From Comamonas sp. GB3 AK4-5 (GTDB lineage: Bacteria; Pseudomonadota; Gammaproteobacteria; Burkholderiales; Burkholderiaceae_C), in NCBI RefSeq assembly GCF_041320665.1, contig NZ_CP166730.1, positions 1,612,001 to 1,676,000 on the forward strand: a stretch of DNA of 64,000 nucleotides, given 5' to 3'. The position numbers and the translations under genes are program-made. The notes beneath the pieces were generated by a model. That model was not told the origin of the DNA, searched no databases, and saw only the letters and a list, made by a program, of their open reading frames with translations. This document shows positions 50,632-59,948 of this stretch, one piece after another (the stretch's first letter is position 1; the number at the start of each line of letters is the position of its first letter).

Positions 50632-51096
50632 TTATTTCAAGGTGCGGAGCAGGCAGGCCATTTCGACGGCTACGCGGGCAGCGTCGGCGCCTTTTTCGGT
50701 CTGGCGGGCAATCGCCTGCTCCAGGTTCTCGGTGGTGATGATTGCGTTGGCAATCGGCAGTTGGTGGTCCAGGCTCAGGCGGGTCACGCCGGCCCCCGAT
50801 TCATTGGCCACCAGCTCGAAGTGGTAGGTTTCGCCGCGGATGATGCAGCCCAGTGCCACCAGGGCGTCGTAGCGGCCGCTGCGGGCCAGGGCCTGCAGGG
50901 CCACGGGCACTTCCAGGGCGCCGGGCACCAGCACATGGTCTATGGACTCGGTCGCCACGCCCAGCTCCAGCAGGGTCTGGGTGCAGGCCTGGTTCAGGGC
51001 GTTGGTGATGCTTTCGTTCCAGCGTGCCTGGACGATGCCAATGCGCAGTCCCTGGCCGTTCAGTTCGGTGGCATGGCCTTTTTCAGCGTGCAGCAT
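50632..51096 (-). CDS. ribH: 6,7-dimethyl-8-ribityllumazine synthase
   Basis: A 154-residue lumazine synthase catalysing the penultimate step of riboflavin synthesis. Motifs: [52 protein letters not shown] and [20 protein letters not shown]. The catalytic His lies in the RGETYHF segment. It lies 6 bases after ribBX and 3 before nusB in one operon. Confidence 0.97.
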   Translation of the reverse strand: MLHAEKGHATELNGQGLRIGIVQARWNESITNALNQACTQTLLELGVATESIDHVLVPGALEVPVALQALARSGRYDALVALGCIIRGETYHFELVANESGAGVTRLSLDHQLPIANAIITTENLEQAIARQTEKGADAARVAVEMACLLRTLK

Positions 51097-51102
51097 GGGG
51101 CT

Positions 51103-52224
51103 TTATTCCTTGGTGATGTATCCGGTGATTTCCAGGCCGTATCCGGCCATGCTGGGCATGCGGCGGGGCTGGCCCAGCAGCTTCATTTTGTGCACACCCA
51201 CTTCGCGCAGGATTTGGGCGCCCACGCCATAGGTGCGCAGGTCCATGCGGCCGCGCTCGGGCGCCTGGGCTGCGCGGGCCTTGCCCTCGAACTGCTCCAG
51301 CAGCTGGGAGGCGCTTTCGTCGCAGTTCAGCAGCACGGCCACGCCCTGGCCTTGTTGGTTCAGGTATTGCAAGCTGGTGTCCAGGCCCCAGGAATGCATG
51401 GAGCGGTTGACTTCCAGCATGTCCAGCACGGACAGGGGCTCGTGCACGCGCACCGGCACTTCGTCGGTTTCGCTCCAGCTGCCTTTGACCAGGGCCAGGT
51501 GCACGGCGTTGCTGGGCTTGTCGCGGAAGGCGTGGCAGATGAATTCGCCGTAAGGCGTTTGCATGGGGCGGCTGCCCACCTGCTCCAGCAGCGATTCGGT
51601 GCGGCTGCGGTACTGGATCAGGTCGGCAATGGTGCCGATCTTCAGGCCATGCTCGGCGGCAAACAGCTGCAGATCGGGCAGGCGGGCCATGGTGCCGTCG
51701 TCCTTCATGATCTCGCAGATCACGGCCGAGGGGCTGCAGCCGGCCATGCCGGCCAGATCGCAGCCGGCTTCGGTGTGGCCGGCGCGGATCAGCACGCCGC
51801 CATCGACGGCTTGCAGCGGGAAGATATGGCCGGGCTGCACCAGATCGGAGGGCTGGGCATGCTTGGCCACGGCGGCTTGCACGGTGCGGGCGCGGTCGGC
51901 AGCGGAGATGCCGGTGGTCACGCCTTCGGCAGCCTCGATGGAGACGGTGAAGGCCGTGCTGTAGACGGTGCCGTTGCGTGCCGCCATGGGGGGCAGCTTG
52001 AGGAATTCGCAGCGCTCACGGGTGAGCGTCAGGCAGATCAGGCCACGGCCGAACTTGGCCATGAAGTTGATGGCTTCGGGCGTGACATGGTCGGAAGCCA
52101 GGACGAGGTCGCCCTCGTTCTCACGGTCTTCCTCATCGACCAGAATGACCATGCGGCCGGCGCGCATTTCGGCCACGATGTCTTCCACGGGCGAAATCGG
52201 CACGGGGTTCAGGGGAGAGTTCAT
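51103..52224 (-). CDS. ribB: RibBX: 3,4-dihydroxy-2-butanone 4-phosphate synthase with degenerate GTP cyclohydrolase II domain
   Basis: A 373-residue two-domain protein. Residues 10-210 are a complete RibB domain: [56 protein letters not shown], and the [13 protein letters not shown] motif with the catalytic residues. The C-terminal half aligns with GTP cyclohydrolase II but lacks the three zinc cysteines (the GDVxGSxRCDCG-type motif) and the EGRG motif, so it should be inactive, as in RibBX proteins. The ATG at 52224 follows AAGGA. Active RibA must be encoded elsewhere. I see no FMN riboswitch in the 204-base leader, only a GTCCTGC/GCAGGAC hairpin. Confidence 0.93.
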   Translation of the reverse strand: MNSPLNPVPISPVEDIVAEMRAGRMVILVDEEDRENEGDLVLASDHVTPEAINFMAKFGRGLICLTLTRERCEFLKLPPMAARNGTVYSTAFTVSIEAAEGVTTGISAADRARTVQAAVAKHAQPSDLVQPGHIFPLQAVDGGVLIRAGHTEAGCDLAGMAGCSPSAVICEIMKDDGTMARLPDLQLFAAEHGLKIGTIADLIQYRSRTESLLEQVGSRPMQTPYGEFICHAFRDKPSNAVHLALVKGSWSETDEVPVRVHEPLSVLDMLEVNRSMHSWGLDTSLQYLNQQGQGVAVLLNCDESASQLLEQFEGKARAAQAPERGRMDLRTYGVGAQILREVGVHKMKLLGQPRRMPSMAGYGLEITGYITKE

Positions 52225-52428
52225 GGGAGCGGTTTCCTTGGGGTCCTGTGCATGCGGCGGCAATGTGCCCGCAGCGTCCTGCGTAGGGGCTGGTTGCAGG
52301 ACACCCCCCAAAGAACGCGATGCGGGCGCTTTTATGCATTCTCTGCCGCATGGGAGCGGGCGCCGGATGGTGCCTGACTCCGAAGCTGGGCATTTTAGTC
52401 CAGCGGCAGCATCCATGCGGCGGAGGTC

Positions 52429-52725
52429 TCAGTTTTGGGGGTCTTGCAGCACCACGTCGCCGTTGGGAATGGCCACGCAGGGCAGCACACAGCCTTGTTC
52501 TTTTTCCTCGGGGCTGAGGCCAGGCCACTCCACGGCGTAGTGCACGCTACCGGACACCAACTGTCCCAGGCAGGTGCGGCAGGTGCCGTTGCGGCAGGAG
52601 CTGGGCCAGTCCAGGCCGCCTTGTTCCATGGAGTCCAGCAGCGACTGGTCGGCCCAGGCATCGCATTGCTGGCCGCTGGGTGAGAGGGTGGCAGTAAAAA
52701 ACGGGGGGGCGAATTCGGAACTCAT
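52429..52725 (-). CDS. 2Fe-2S ferredoxin (plant type)
   Basis: A 98-residue protein with the plant-type [2Fe-2S] pattern C-x4-C-x2-C then a distant Cys: [19 protein letters not shown] and, further on, [13 protein letters not shown]. It is likely a soluble electron carrier. It lies upstream of ribBX on the same strand, but 204 bases separate them, so a shared transcript is uncertain. The partner enzyme is not apparent. Confidence 0.88.
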   Translation of the reverse strand: MSSEFAPPFFTATLSPSGQQCDAWADQSLLDSMEQGGLDWPSSCRNGTCRTCLGQLVSGSVHYAVEWPGLSPEEKEQGCVLPCVAIPNGDVVLQDPQN

Positions 52726-53295
52726 AAGACTTCAAGCATGCTGGGCCCGGCGGGCCCCAACGCGCATTGTGGCCCAGCGGTCATTGCCGGGAGGCCGGGC
52801 AAAGCAGCGCGACCTGGGGTGGGGTGATCTGCCTAAAAAACAGGCATGGCAAGCGAGGGCATGTGAAATCAATGACTTAGCAGCCTGGATTTGGGCGCTT
52901 ACGGAGTTGTCCACAAACTTTTCCAACGAGATTGGTGACAACTTTGTCAGTGTGATGACGTGCTTAAAAAATATGCAAAAAGAAAAAGCAATTACAAAAC
53001 AATGACTTGAAGACTAATTTCAAAACTGTGCATGGCTTATCCACAGGGCTTTGCGCAGCGGATGGGGATAAGTCCTGTGTGCGAGCGCCTTGCTGCCGGC
53101 ATGGGCCGGGCCCGCACCGCAAGCGGTGGTTTCGTGTGGTGCTGGTGCGCTGCAGCAAGCGCCCGGCAGTCGCCTGGGCAACTGCAGGCGTGGGGCAGGG
53201 CGCGTAGAGTCGCAGGCCAACAGCGGGGCTGGCGACGGTGTTTGTGGCTTGCCGGCCCGGCTTTTATTCCAATGACCCAGTGAGGAGACTTCAGC
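52726..53295. other. Long intergenic region with DnaA-box-like sites and A/T-rich tract
   Basis: About 570 bases between the divergent ferredoxin and SDR genes. The segment 52860-53040 is strongly A/T-rich in a GC-rich setting. It holds DnaA-box-like sites, a TGACAA-CT-TTGTCA palindrome and two CAATGACTT direct repeats (about 52870 and 53000). Small ORFs to the right of it lack coding character. Confidence 0.6.
52907..53045. promoter_or_regulatory. DnaA-box-like pair flanking an A/T-rich tract
   Basis: TTGTCCACA at 52907-52915 has one mismatch to the DnaA box, and TTATCCACA at 53037-53045 is a perfect match. A third, TTATCCCCA on the minus strand near 53064-53072, has one mismatch. A palindrome TGACAA-CT-TTGTCA is at 52936-52949. 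No replication gene is nearby, so it may be a DnaA-responsive promoter or DnaA-titrating locus. Confidence 0.45.
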
Positions 53296-54225
53296 ATGCA
53301 AACCCAGGCGCAGGAACTGGAATTTCACGGCCGCGTGGCCATTGTCACCGGCGCAGGTGGCGGGCTGGGGCGCCAGCATGCGCTGGCACTGGCGCGTCGG
53401 GGCGCCAAGGTTTTGGTGAATGATCTGGGCGGCACGCTGGATGGCAGCGGTGGCTCGGTCAGCGCCGCACAGGCCGTGGTGGATGAAATCCGCGCCGCCG
53501 GTGGCGAGGCCCTGGCCAATGCTGCCTCGGTGACCGATTTCGCCGCCGTGCAAGCCATGGTGCAGCAGGCGGTCGATGCCTGGGGCCGAGTGGACATCCT
53601 GGTCAACAACGCCGGCATCCTGCGCGACAAAAGCTTTGCCAAGATGGACATGGACGACTTTCGCCTGGTGGTGGAGGTGCATCTGATGGGGGCTGCGCAT
53701 TGCTGCAAGGCGGTCTGGCCACAGATGCAGGCCCAGAACTACGGTCGCATCGTGATGACGACTTCTTCCTCGGGTCTGTATGGCAACTTTGGCCAGAGCA
53801 ACTATGGCGCGGCCAAGCTGGCCCAGGTGGGGTTGATGCAGACCCTGGCCATAGAGGGCGCCAAACATGACATCCGGGTGAATGCCCTGGCCCCCACCGC
53901 CGCGACCCGCATGACCGAGGGACTGATGAGCGCGGAAGTGCTGGCTGCACTGCAACCCGAGGCCGTGGTGCCCGCCATGCTGGTGCTGGCCCATGACAGT
54001 GCGCCCACGCGCACCATCTTGTGTGCAGGCGCCGGGGCTTTTGAGGCCGCGCACATCACGCTGACCCAGGGCGTGTTCCTGGGAACGGGTGAGACGGTGC
54101 CCGCGCAATTGGCGGCTGCCTTGCCCCAGGTGCTGGATCCGGCGCAGCAGCAGGTGCCGCAAAGCGGCCAGGCCCAGACCCAGCTGGAAGTGGGCAAGGC
54201 CCTAAACCAGGTCGGCCAACGCTGA
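53296..54225 (+). CDS. Short-chain dehydrogenase (MFE-2 type 3-hydroxyacyl-CoA dehydrogenase-like)
   Basis: A 309-residue SDR enzyme. The NAD-binding motif is VAIVTGAGGGLGRQHALALA, followed by LVNDLGGTLDGSG, a feature of the peroxisomal multifunctional enzyme type 2 branch. Then come the NNAG motif (LVNNAGILRDKSFAKM) and catalytic Ser/YxxxK (TSSSGLYGNFGQSNYGAAKL). It probably oxidises a 3-hydroxyacyl-CoA. An AGGAG site precedes the ATG. The C-terminal 40 residues are Gln/Ala-rich and poorly conserved. It stands alone, with a hairpin after it. Confidence 0.9.
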   Translation: MQTQAQELEFHGRVAIVTGAGGGLGRQHALALARRGAKVLVNDLGGTLDGSGGSVSAAQAVVDEIRAAGGEALANAASVTDFAAVQAMVQQAVDAWGRVDILVNNAGILRDKSFAKMDMDDFRLVVEVHLMGAAHCCKAVWPQMQAQNYGRIVMTTSSSGLYGNFGQSNYGAAKLAQVGLMQTLAIEGAKHDIRVNALAPTAATRMTEGLMSAEVLAALQPEAVVPAMLVLAHDSAPTRTILCAGAGAFEAAHITLTQGVFLGTGETVPAQLAAALPQVLDPAQQQVPQSGQAQTQLEVGKALNQVGQR

Positions 54226-54233
54226 CGTGCCAG

Positions 54234-54257
54234 TGCCCGACTGACCCAGTCAGGGCA
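54234..54257 (+). other. Hairpin after the SDR gene
   Basis: Stem TGCCC-ga-CTGA / TCAG-GGCA starts 9 bases after the stop codon. It has a small bulge and no T-run. It is a possible weak terminator. Confidence 0.45.
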
Positions 54258-54367
54258 TGGTTAAGGGCTGGGTCAAGGCGGCGTTGCTAGCATTTCTCTA
54301 TCATCGGCGACCCGTGGCCCGCATGCTAAGTTCGGGCACCGTCACACGGCCAACCACCAGAGACAGA

Positions 54368-55897
54368 ATGAATTACAACGCCGCTCTTACCCTTCCCGAC
54401 ACCCAGCGCCTGGCCGGCATTCGCCGCGGCATTGAAAAGGAAGGGTTGCGTGCATTGGTCAATGGTGCACTGGCCCTGACCCCGCACCCCACCGCCCTGG
54501 GGGCGGCGCTGACCCATCCGCACATCACCACCGACTTCAGCGAATCGCAGCTGGAGCTGATCACCGGCGCCCACCTGGGGGTGGAGGACTGCCTGGAAGA
54601 GCTGCGCCGCACCCACCAGTTTGTGCTGCGCACGCTGACGGCCCAGTGCGAGCCCGAGCTGATGTGGGCCTCCAGCATGCCTTGCGGCCTGCCCACGGAC
54701 GAAACCATTCCGTTGGGCCGCTACGGCAGCTCGCATGTGGGCCGCTCCAAAAGCGTCTACCGCATGGGCCTGGGCCATCGCTACGGCCGTCGCATGCAGA
54801 CCATCTCGGGCATTCACTACAACTGGTCCATGCCCGGCATCCGCAGCGAGGAATATTTCTCGCTGATCCGTAATTTCCGTCGCCACGCCTTTGTGTTGCT
54901 CTATCTCTATGGTGCATCGCCGGCGCTGTCGCCCTGTTTTGTCGAGGGGCGTCAGCACCAGCTGCAGCCCATGGGCCATGAGGGAAAGGCCTTTTACCTG
55001 CCCCATGCCACCTCGCTGCGCATGGGGCGTCTGGGCTACCAAAGCGATGCCCAGGCCTCCATCAACGTCAGCTACAACGGGCTGGAAGGCTATGCCAACT
55101 CCCTATATGACGCGCTGACGCGCCCCTATCCTGCCTACCAGTTGGTGGGCGTGCGCAACCCCGGCGGTGACTACAACCAACTGGGCACCAGCCTGCTGCA
55201 GATCGAAAACGAGTTTTACGGCACCATCCGCCCCAAGCGCATGGTGAAAAGCGGCGAGCGCCCGCTGCATGCGCTGCGCGAGCGCGGCGTGGAATATGTC
55301 GAAGTGCGTTTGATGGACATTGATCCTTATGAGGATGTGGGCATCCACGGCAGCACCATGCGCATGCTGGACGTGTTCCTGCTGCACTGCCTGCTCAGCG
55401 ACAGCCCGCCGGACTCGCCCCAGGAAATCGCCGACATCAAGCACAACCAGCATCTGGCAGCCGAGCGGGGGCGCGAGCCTGGGCTGCGCCTGCTGCGTGG
55501 TGGCCGAGAGGTAGAGCTGGCTGCCTGGGCCGATGAAGTGCTGCAGGCCTGTCGCCCGATTGCCGAGGCTCTGGACCAGGTGCATGGAACCCAGGACTAC
55601 AGCGCGGCGCTGCAGCTGGCCCTGACCCGTGTGCAGGACAGCCAGCAAACCCCGTCGGCACGGGTGTTGCACGACATGGAGCACGACTTCGGCAACCAGT
55701 TCAATGCCTTTGGCCTGGCACGTTCGCAGTGGGTGCGCGACCAGTTGCTGGCCCGCCCATGGGCCGAGGGTGACGAGGCGCAGTTCCGGGCCTGGGCGGC
55801 CGAGTCGCTGCAGGCACAGCGCGCCATCGAGGTGGCCACCGTGGGCAGCTTTGAGGATTGGCGCCAGCATTACATGGCGGCGCAACAGCTGGGGTGA
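54368..55897 (+). CDS. gshA: Glutamate-cysteine ligase
   Basis: A 509-residue enzyme of the gamma-proteobacterial-type GshA family, the first step of glutathione synthesis. Motifs are RGIEKEGLRAL (ATP site), ALTHPHITTDFSESQLELIT, MPCGLPTDETIPLGRYGSSH, SGIHYNWSMPG and EYVEVRLMDIDPYEDVGI. The ATG at 54368 gives the expected N-terminus; the frame is open 37 codons upstream without coding character. Its TGA stop abuts repeat R1 copy 5. gshB is not in the window. Confidence 0.95.
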   Translation: MNYNAALTLPDTQRLAGIRRGIEKEGLRALVNGALALTPHPTALGAALTHPHITTDFSESQLELITGAHLGVEDCLEELRRTHQFVLRTLTAQCEPELMWASSMPCGLPTDETIPLGRYGSSHVGRSKSVYRMGLGHRYGRRMQTISGIHYNWSMPGIRSEEYFSLIRNFRRHAFVLLYLYGASPALSPCFVEGRQHQLQPMGHEGKAFYLPHATSLRMGRLGYQSDAQASINVSYNGLEGYANSLYDALTRPYPAYQLVGVRNPGGDYNQLGTSLLQIENEFYGTIRPKRMVKSGERPLHALRERGVEYVEVRLMDIDPYEDVGIHGSTMRMLDVFLLHCLLSDSPPDSPQEIADIKHNQHLAAERGREPGLRLLRGGREVELAAWADEVLQACRPIAEALDQVHGTQDYSAALQLALTRVQDSQQTPSARVLHDMEHDFGNQFNAFGLARSQWVRDQLLARPWAEGDEAQFRAWAAESLQAQRAIEVATVGSFEDWRQHYMAAQQLG

Positions 55898-56017
55898 CAC
55901 CCCCTGAGGCGCTGCGCGCCTTCCCCCTCTCTCTCGCTACGCGAGGGAGGGGGACGACACCAGCGCGGCGGGGCGGCCCTTGCGCGGTGTCTCTGGTCTG
56001 GGGCGCGCCGGTTTTAT
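55897..56017 (+). repeat. Structured intergenic repeat R1, copy 5
   Basis: Begins ACACCCCCTGAG at the gshA stop. Stem 1 GGCGC/GCGCC, stem 2 CCCCCTC...GAGGGGG with an inner CTCGC/GCGAG, outer pair ACACC/GGTGT, and final stem CTGG/CCGG followed by TTTT. Confidence 0.85.
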
Positions 56018-56194
56018 GCGGCCTTGGCACAAACAGGTCTTTGATGGAGTACAGAAATCCCGGTGCGCGCAGCTAAAGCAAGGGGTAGCTGTTCTGTCAC
56101 AGCTTGTGTCCTGACATGAATTTGTAACGCGCGATCGCTACATTGCAGGCCATAAGCCGCCCTGGTGGGCGGCAGAGGGTGGACACCGCCTGCT

Positions 56195-57880
56195 ATGAAT
56201 TCCGTTGCAACGCGTATTTCCCAGCCCCGCGCCGCTTGGTGGGCGCGTATTCACAATCTCTCGCTGGCGCGCAAGATCGGACTGGTCTTTTTCGGCTTGC
56301 TGCTGTCGGGTGCGCTGGTGGCCGTGGCCTTGCTGTGGCAGCTGCAGCGCGTCAACCAGGACGTGGCACAGACTGCAGAGGTGAGCGAGCAGCGCATGCT
56401 GTGGTCCGTGCGTTGGCAGGCCCTGTCCAACCAGGCGCTGGAAGTGGCCTTGGCCGGTGTGCAGTCTTCCGAAGAAACCTTGATTGCCAGCGCCAACGAC
56501 AAGGCCCGCAAGCTGTGGGCCCAGGCCGAGCAGGCGCGCCAGTCGCTGCTCGCGCATATCGACAGCGATGAAGACCGTGCGCTGATGGCGCAGGCCGAAT
56601 CCGGCCAGGCCCAGCTGCTGAAGCACTATGAGGCGGCTTTTCGCGCCCGTGATCTGGGCCAGGCCTGGGAGGTGCAAAAACTGGTGGACCAGGCCTTGCT
56701 GCCCGCGGCCAATGCCCAGGTGGAGCTGGTGCAGCGGCTGATGGACAGACAGGAGACCTTGCGCGCCGATGTGATGGAGGCCGGCGCCGCCGAGCGCGGC
56801 CGTGCGCTGTGGTGGGCCTTGGGCATTTACTGCGGCCTGCTGGCGCTGGGCATGCTGCTGGCCGGGGCCATGGTGCGCTCGCTGACCCGCCCGCTGCAGC
56901 AGGCCGTGGTGGTGGCGCGCACCATTGCCCAGGGGGATTTGCGCGTGCAGGTCGACAGCGCGCGCACCGATGAAATGGGTGTGCTGCTGCACGATCTGGG
57001 GCGCATGGCCGGTCAGTTGCAGACCCTGGTGGGCCAGGTGCATGACGGGGTGGATGCGGTGACCCAGGCCTCGGACCTGATTGCGGCCGGCAACGGCGCC
57101 TTGGCCGAACGTACCCACCAGACTTCCGACCATCTGCGTGACAGCGTGGAACGCATAGAACAGGTCACGCAGACCCTGATGCAGACGGCAGAGACCGCCC
57201 AGCAGGCCGACCAACTGGCAAGGGCCGCCGCCAGTGCCGCGCGCGCCGGTGGCGATGCCGTGGGCGATGTGGTGGACAGCATGCAAGGCATTGCGGCGCG
57301 CAGCCGCGAGATTGCCTCCATCACCGGCGTCATCGACGGCATTGCCTTCCAGACCAATATCCTGGCGCTGAATGCTGCGGTCGAAGCCGCGCGCGCCGGC
57401 CCGCAGGGACGCGGCTTTGCCGTGGTGGCGGCCGAGGTGCGGGCCCTGGCCCAGCGCAGTGCCGAAGCGGCCAAGCAGATCAAGGGCTTGATCAGTGATT
57501 CGCTGCGCCAGGTGGACAGCGGTGTGGTGCTGGCCCGCCAGGCCGGAGGGCGCATGCAGGGCATTGTGGGTGACGTGGCCCAGGTGGGCCAGCTGATCGA
57601 GCAGATGGCCCAGGCCTCCACGGCACAGCGCACCGGCATCTCCCAGATTCACAGCGCCGTGCTGGAGCTCGATGGCATGACGCGCCAGAACGCGGGCATG
57701 GTCGAGTCCTGTACCCAGGCCACGGACGATATGCAGCAGCAGCTGCAGCAGCTGGCACAAGGGGTGGGTGTGTTTCGCCTGCAGTCACGTGTGGCCCTGT
57801 CTGCGCCTTCGGCTTCTGCTTCGCAGCAGGCTCAACCTCCGGCGCTGTTTCACCAGCGACCGGCTTCCATGCCGGGCTGA
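56195..57880 (+). CDS. Methyl-accepting chemotaxis protein
   Basis: A 561-residue chemoreceptor. Membrane segment 1 is about 27-49 (IGLVFFGLLLSGALVAVALL). A periplasmic four-helix-bundle-like domain covers about 50-205. Segment 2 is about 208-228 (LWWALGIYCGLLALGMLLAG), followed by a HAMP domain. The signalling domain has the conserved hairpin tip IDGIAFQTNILALNAAVEAA followed by RAGPQGRGFAVVAAEVRALA. The C-terminal tail is Ser/Ala/Gln-rich without a CheR-tethering WxxF motif. I start it at the ATG at 56195. The ligand is unknown, and I did not find a sigma-28 promoter upstream. Confidence 0.95.
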   Translation: MNSVATRISQPRAAWWARIHNLSLARKIGLVFFGLLLSGALVAVALLWQLQRVNQDVAQTAEVSEQRMLWSVRWQALSNQALEVALAGVQSSEETLIASANDKARKLWAQAEQARQSLLAHIDSDEDRALMAQAESGQAQLLKHYEAAFRARDLGQAWEVQKLVDQALLPAANAQVELVQRLMDRQETLRADVMEAGAAERGRALWWALGIYCGLLALGMLLAGAMVRSLTRPLQQAVVVARTIAQGDLRVQVDSARTDEMGVLLHDLGRMAGQLQTLVGQVHDGVDAVTQASDLIAAGNGALAERTHQTSDHLRDSVERIEQVTQTLMQTAETAQQADQLARAAASAARAGGDAVGDVVDSMQGIAARSREIASITGVIDGIAFQTNILALNAAVEAARAGPQGRGFAVVAAEVRALAQRSAEAAKQIKGLISDSLRQVDSGVVLARQAGGRMQGIVGDVAQVGQLIEQMAQASTAQRTGISQIHSAVLELDGMTRQNAGMVESCTQATDDMQQQLQQLAQGVGVFRLQSRVALSAPSASASQQAQPPALFHQRPASMPG

Positions 57881-57910
57881 AATCCCAAACTCCCATGGTG
57901 GACGAGAAAC

Positions 57911-57930
57911 ATGCCCGCCCTGGCGGGCAT
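57911..57930 (+). other. Hairpin after the chemoreceptor gene
   Basis: Perfect 8-bp stem ATGCCCGC / GCGGGCAT with a four-base loop 30 bases after the stop. The following bases (TGTCTT) give only a weak T-run. A likely transcript end. Confidence 0.6.
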
Positions 57931-58004
57931 TGTCTTGGGTGAGTATTTGCTCTCGATAAAATAGCTTGCTACGCATATTCGCTAGGCGTTGTGAGCTGTT
58001 TTTT

Positions 58005-59159
58005 GTGAATTTTCTTGTTGATTTTCCCAACCCACGCAATGCCGCGGCACCCCGGCAGCGCCATGCTTTTGGCCAGCCGCTGCGCGTGTTGGCGGCCCAT
58101 GCGCATGACCAGGTGATGCCTGTGCTGCGGGCCGTGCAGCAGGCGACCGAGTCCGGCCTGTGGTGCCTGGGCTGGCTGCGCTACGAGGCCGCACCGGCAT
58201 TCGATGCGGCCTATGCCCAGGCAGTGCACGCGCCCACGCCGGGCAAGCCCCTGGCCTGGTTTGCGGTGTTCGATGCCCCGCAGGCCTGGCCCGCGTTGCC
58301 AGCCATGTCAGGCCAGCCCCTGGTGCAATGGCAGCCTGGCTTGGAGCGCCAGGCCTTTGATGCCGCGCTGGCACGCATCCATGCGGCGATTGCGGCGGGG
58401 GACTGCTACCAGATCAATTACACGGCCCAGTTCATGGGCCGGCTGCGCAATGCCTCGCCGGCGCAAGCGCAAGCCTTGTTCGCCGCCATGTGCCAGGCCC
58501 AGCCCTCGGGTTATCTGGCCTATGTGGACAGCGGCGAGGAGCAGGTGCTTTCGGTCTCGCCGGAGCTGTTTTTTGATTGGGATGGCGAGCGCATTCTGAC
58601 CCGGCCCATGAAGGGCACGGCCGCACGCGGCGCCACGCCCGCACAGGATCAAGCCCTGCTGCAAGCCATGTTGGCATCGCCCAAGGAGCGGGCCGAGAAC
58701 GTGATGATTGTCGATTTGCTGCGCAACGATGTCTCGCGCATTGCCCGCCCCCACAGCGTGAAAGTGCCTAGGCTTTTCCATGCCGAGGCCTTGCCCACGG
58801 TGTGGCAGATGACCTCGGATGTGGAGGCCATCACCCGCGCCGATGTGGGCTTGGACCATGTGTTCCAGGCCTTGTTTCCCTGCGGCTCCATCACTGGCGC
58901 CCCCAAGCGCCAGGCCATGCAGCTGATCCGCGAACTCGAGCCCGGTCCGCGCGATGTGTACTGCGGCGCCGTGGGCCTGGTGCGTCCGGGCAGCGAGTCC
59001 GGCCGCATACATGCCACTTTCAACGTGCCCATACGCACGGCCCAGGTCGAGGGCGACAGCGTGCGCTGCGGCATAGGCAGCGGCATTACCTCGGGGGCTC
59101 AGGCCGATGCGGAGTGGCAGGAGTGGGCCAACAAGCGTGCCTTTTTGAACCAAGTGTGA
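58005..59159 (+). CDS. pabB: Aminodeoxychorismate synthase component I
   Basis: A 384-residue chorismate-binding enzyme that, with a PabA glutaminase, makes 4-amino-4-deoxychorismate for folate. Motifs: AAGDCYQINYTAQFMG, SVSPELFFDWDGERILTRPM followed by KGTAARG, SPKERAENVMIVDLLRNDVS, FPCGSITGAPKRQAMQLI and the YCGAVGLVRPGSESG segment. I prefer the GTG at 58005, giving MNFLVDFPNPRNAAAPRQRH as in related PabB proteins, over a TTG upstream. There is no glutaminase domain. pabC follows, separated by repeat R1 copy 6. Confidence 0.93.
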   Translation: MNFLVDFPNPRNAAAPRQRHAFGQPLRVLAAHAHDQVMPVLRAVQQATESGLWCLGWLRYEAAPAFDAAYAQAVHAPTPGKPLAWFAVFDAPQAWPALPAMSGQPLVQWQPGLERQAFDAALARIHAAIAAGDCYQINYTAQFMGRLRNASPAQAQALFAAMCQAQPSGYLAYVDSGEEQVLSVSPELFFDWDGERILTRPMKGTAARGATPAQDQALLQAMLASPKERAENVMIVDLLRNDVSRIARPHSVKVPRLFHAEALPTVWQMTSDVEAITRADVGLDHVFQALFPCGSITGAPKRQAMQLIRELEPGPRDVYCGAVGLVRPGSESGRIHATFNVPIRTAQVEGDSVRCGIGSGITSGAQADAEWQEWANKRAFLNQV

Positions 59160-59160
59160 G

Positions 59161-59290
59161 ACACCCCCTGAGTCGCCTTTGGCGCCTTCCCCCCGCTCTT
59201 CGCTCGCTGCGCTCGCGGGCAGGGGGACGATGCCAGCGCGGCGGGGCGGCCCTTGCGCGGCATCCCTGGTCTGGGTTGCGCCGTTTTTGT
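59161..59290 (+). repeat. Structured intergenic repeat R1, copy 6
   Basis: Begins ACACCCCCTGAG directly after the pabB stop. Stem 1 is a variant GTCGCC/GGCGCC, stem 2 CCCCCGC...GCAGGGGG with an inner CGCTCGCTGCGCTCG, and the outer pair GATGCC/GGCATC. The terminal stem is poorly formed, followed by TTTTT. It ends 14 bases before the pabC start. Confidence 0.83.
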
Positions 59291-59304
59291 ACATAGCACC
59301 ATGG

Positions 59305-59937
59305 ATGACCCATATGGACTTTGACATTCTTGAAACCCTGGCCTTGCGGGGCGGCGTTTTCCACAACCTGGATCGCCACCTGGCGCGCATGCAATCTGCG
59401 GCCCTGCACTTTGCGCGGCCCTGCTCCGAAGCGGGGTTGCATCAGGCACTGGAGCAACTGCGCCAGGCCCATGGCACAGGCGATTGGCGTGTGCGCCTGG
59501 CACTGGATGCTGCGGGTGCGGTCCACACCCAGGCCGTGGTGCTGCAGCCCACACCCACGCCGGTGCGCCTGCAGCTGGCCGCCAGCCCTATCGCCAATGC
59601 GGTGGCGATGGGGCCCTGGGTGGCGTTCAAGACTTCGCAGCGCGCGCATTACGAGGCGTTTGCGCCCGTGCAGGCCGGTGTTTTTGACAGCGTGCTCTAC
59701 AACGAAGACGGCCAGATCACCGAGGGCACGCGCGGCAATCTGGCCATGCGCCTGGATGGCCGCTGGGTCACGCCGCCGCTGGCCTGCGGCCTGCTGCCCG
59801 GTGTGGGGCGGGCTCTGGCTTTGGCGCAAGGCCGCATCGTGGAGCAGGTCGTGTGCCTGCAAGACCTGCCGCGCGTGCAGGCCTGGGCCTTCATCAACAG
59901 CCTGCGCGGCTGGCTGGACGCCGAGCTGAAGGCGTAG
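59305..59937 (+). CDS. pabC: Aminodeoxychorismate lyase (class IV aminotransferase family)
   Basis: A 210-residue PLP enzyme that releases p-aminobenzoate and pyruvate from aminodeoxychorismate. It shows the class IV pattern: FDILETLALRGGVFHNLDRH at the N-terminus, the PLP lysine in WVAFKTSQRAHYEAF, and DSVLYNEDGQITEGTRGNLA, followed by PPLACGLLPGVGRALAL. The length is that of the short PabC domain often fused to PabB in other bacteria; here it is a separate gene. I start it at 59305; another in-frame ATG is at 59314. The tail converges with the small membrane gene 11 bases away. Confidence 0.9.
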   Translation: MTHMDFDILETLALRGGVFHNLDRHLARMQSAALHFARPCSEAGLHQALEQLRQAHGTGDWRVRLALDAAGAVHTQAVVLQPTPTPVRLQLAASPIANAVAMGPWVAFKTSQRAHYEAFAPVQAGVFDSVLYNEDGQITEGTRGNLAMRLDGRWVTPPLACGLLPGVGRALALAQGRIVEQVVCLQDLPRVQAWAFINSLRGWLDAELKA

Positions 59938-59948
59938 CCGCGTAGCGT

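Noticed and set aside
48589..52377. A 1,262-codon open frame on the plus strand
   Set aside because: It is antisense to the well-identified aminotransferase, nusB, ribH and ribBX genes. Its residues (Gly/His/Gln/Ala repeats) match no family; it reflects codon bias of the real genes.
52225..52428. FMN riboswitch upstream of ribBX
   Set aside because: The conserved RFN segments are absent; only a simple 7-bp hairpin is present.
56018..56194. Sigma-28 promoter for the chemoreceptor
   Set aside because: I looked for GCCGATAA-like boxes with an 11-base spacer and found no acceptable match.
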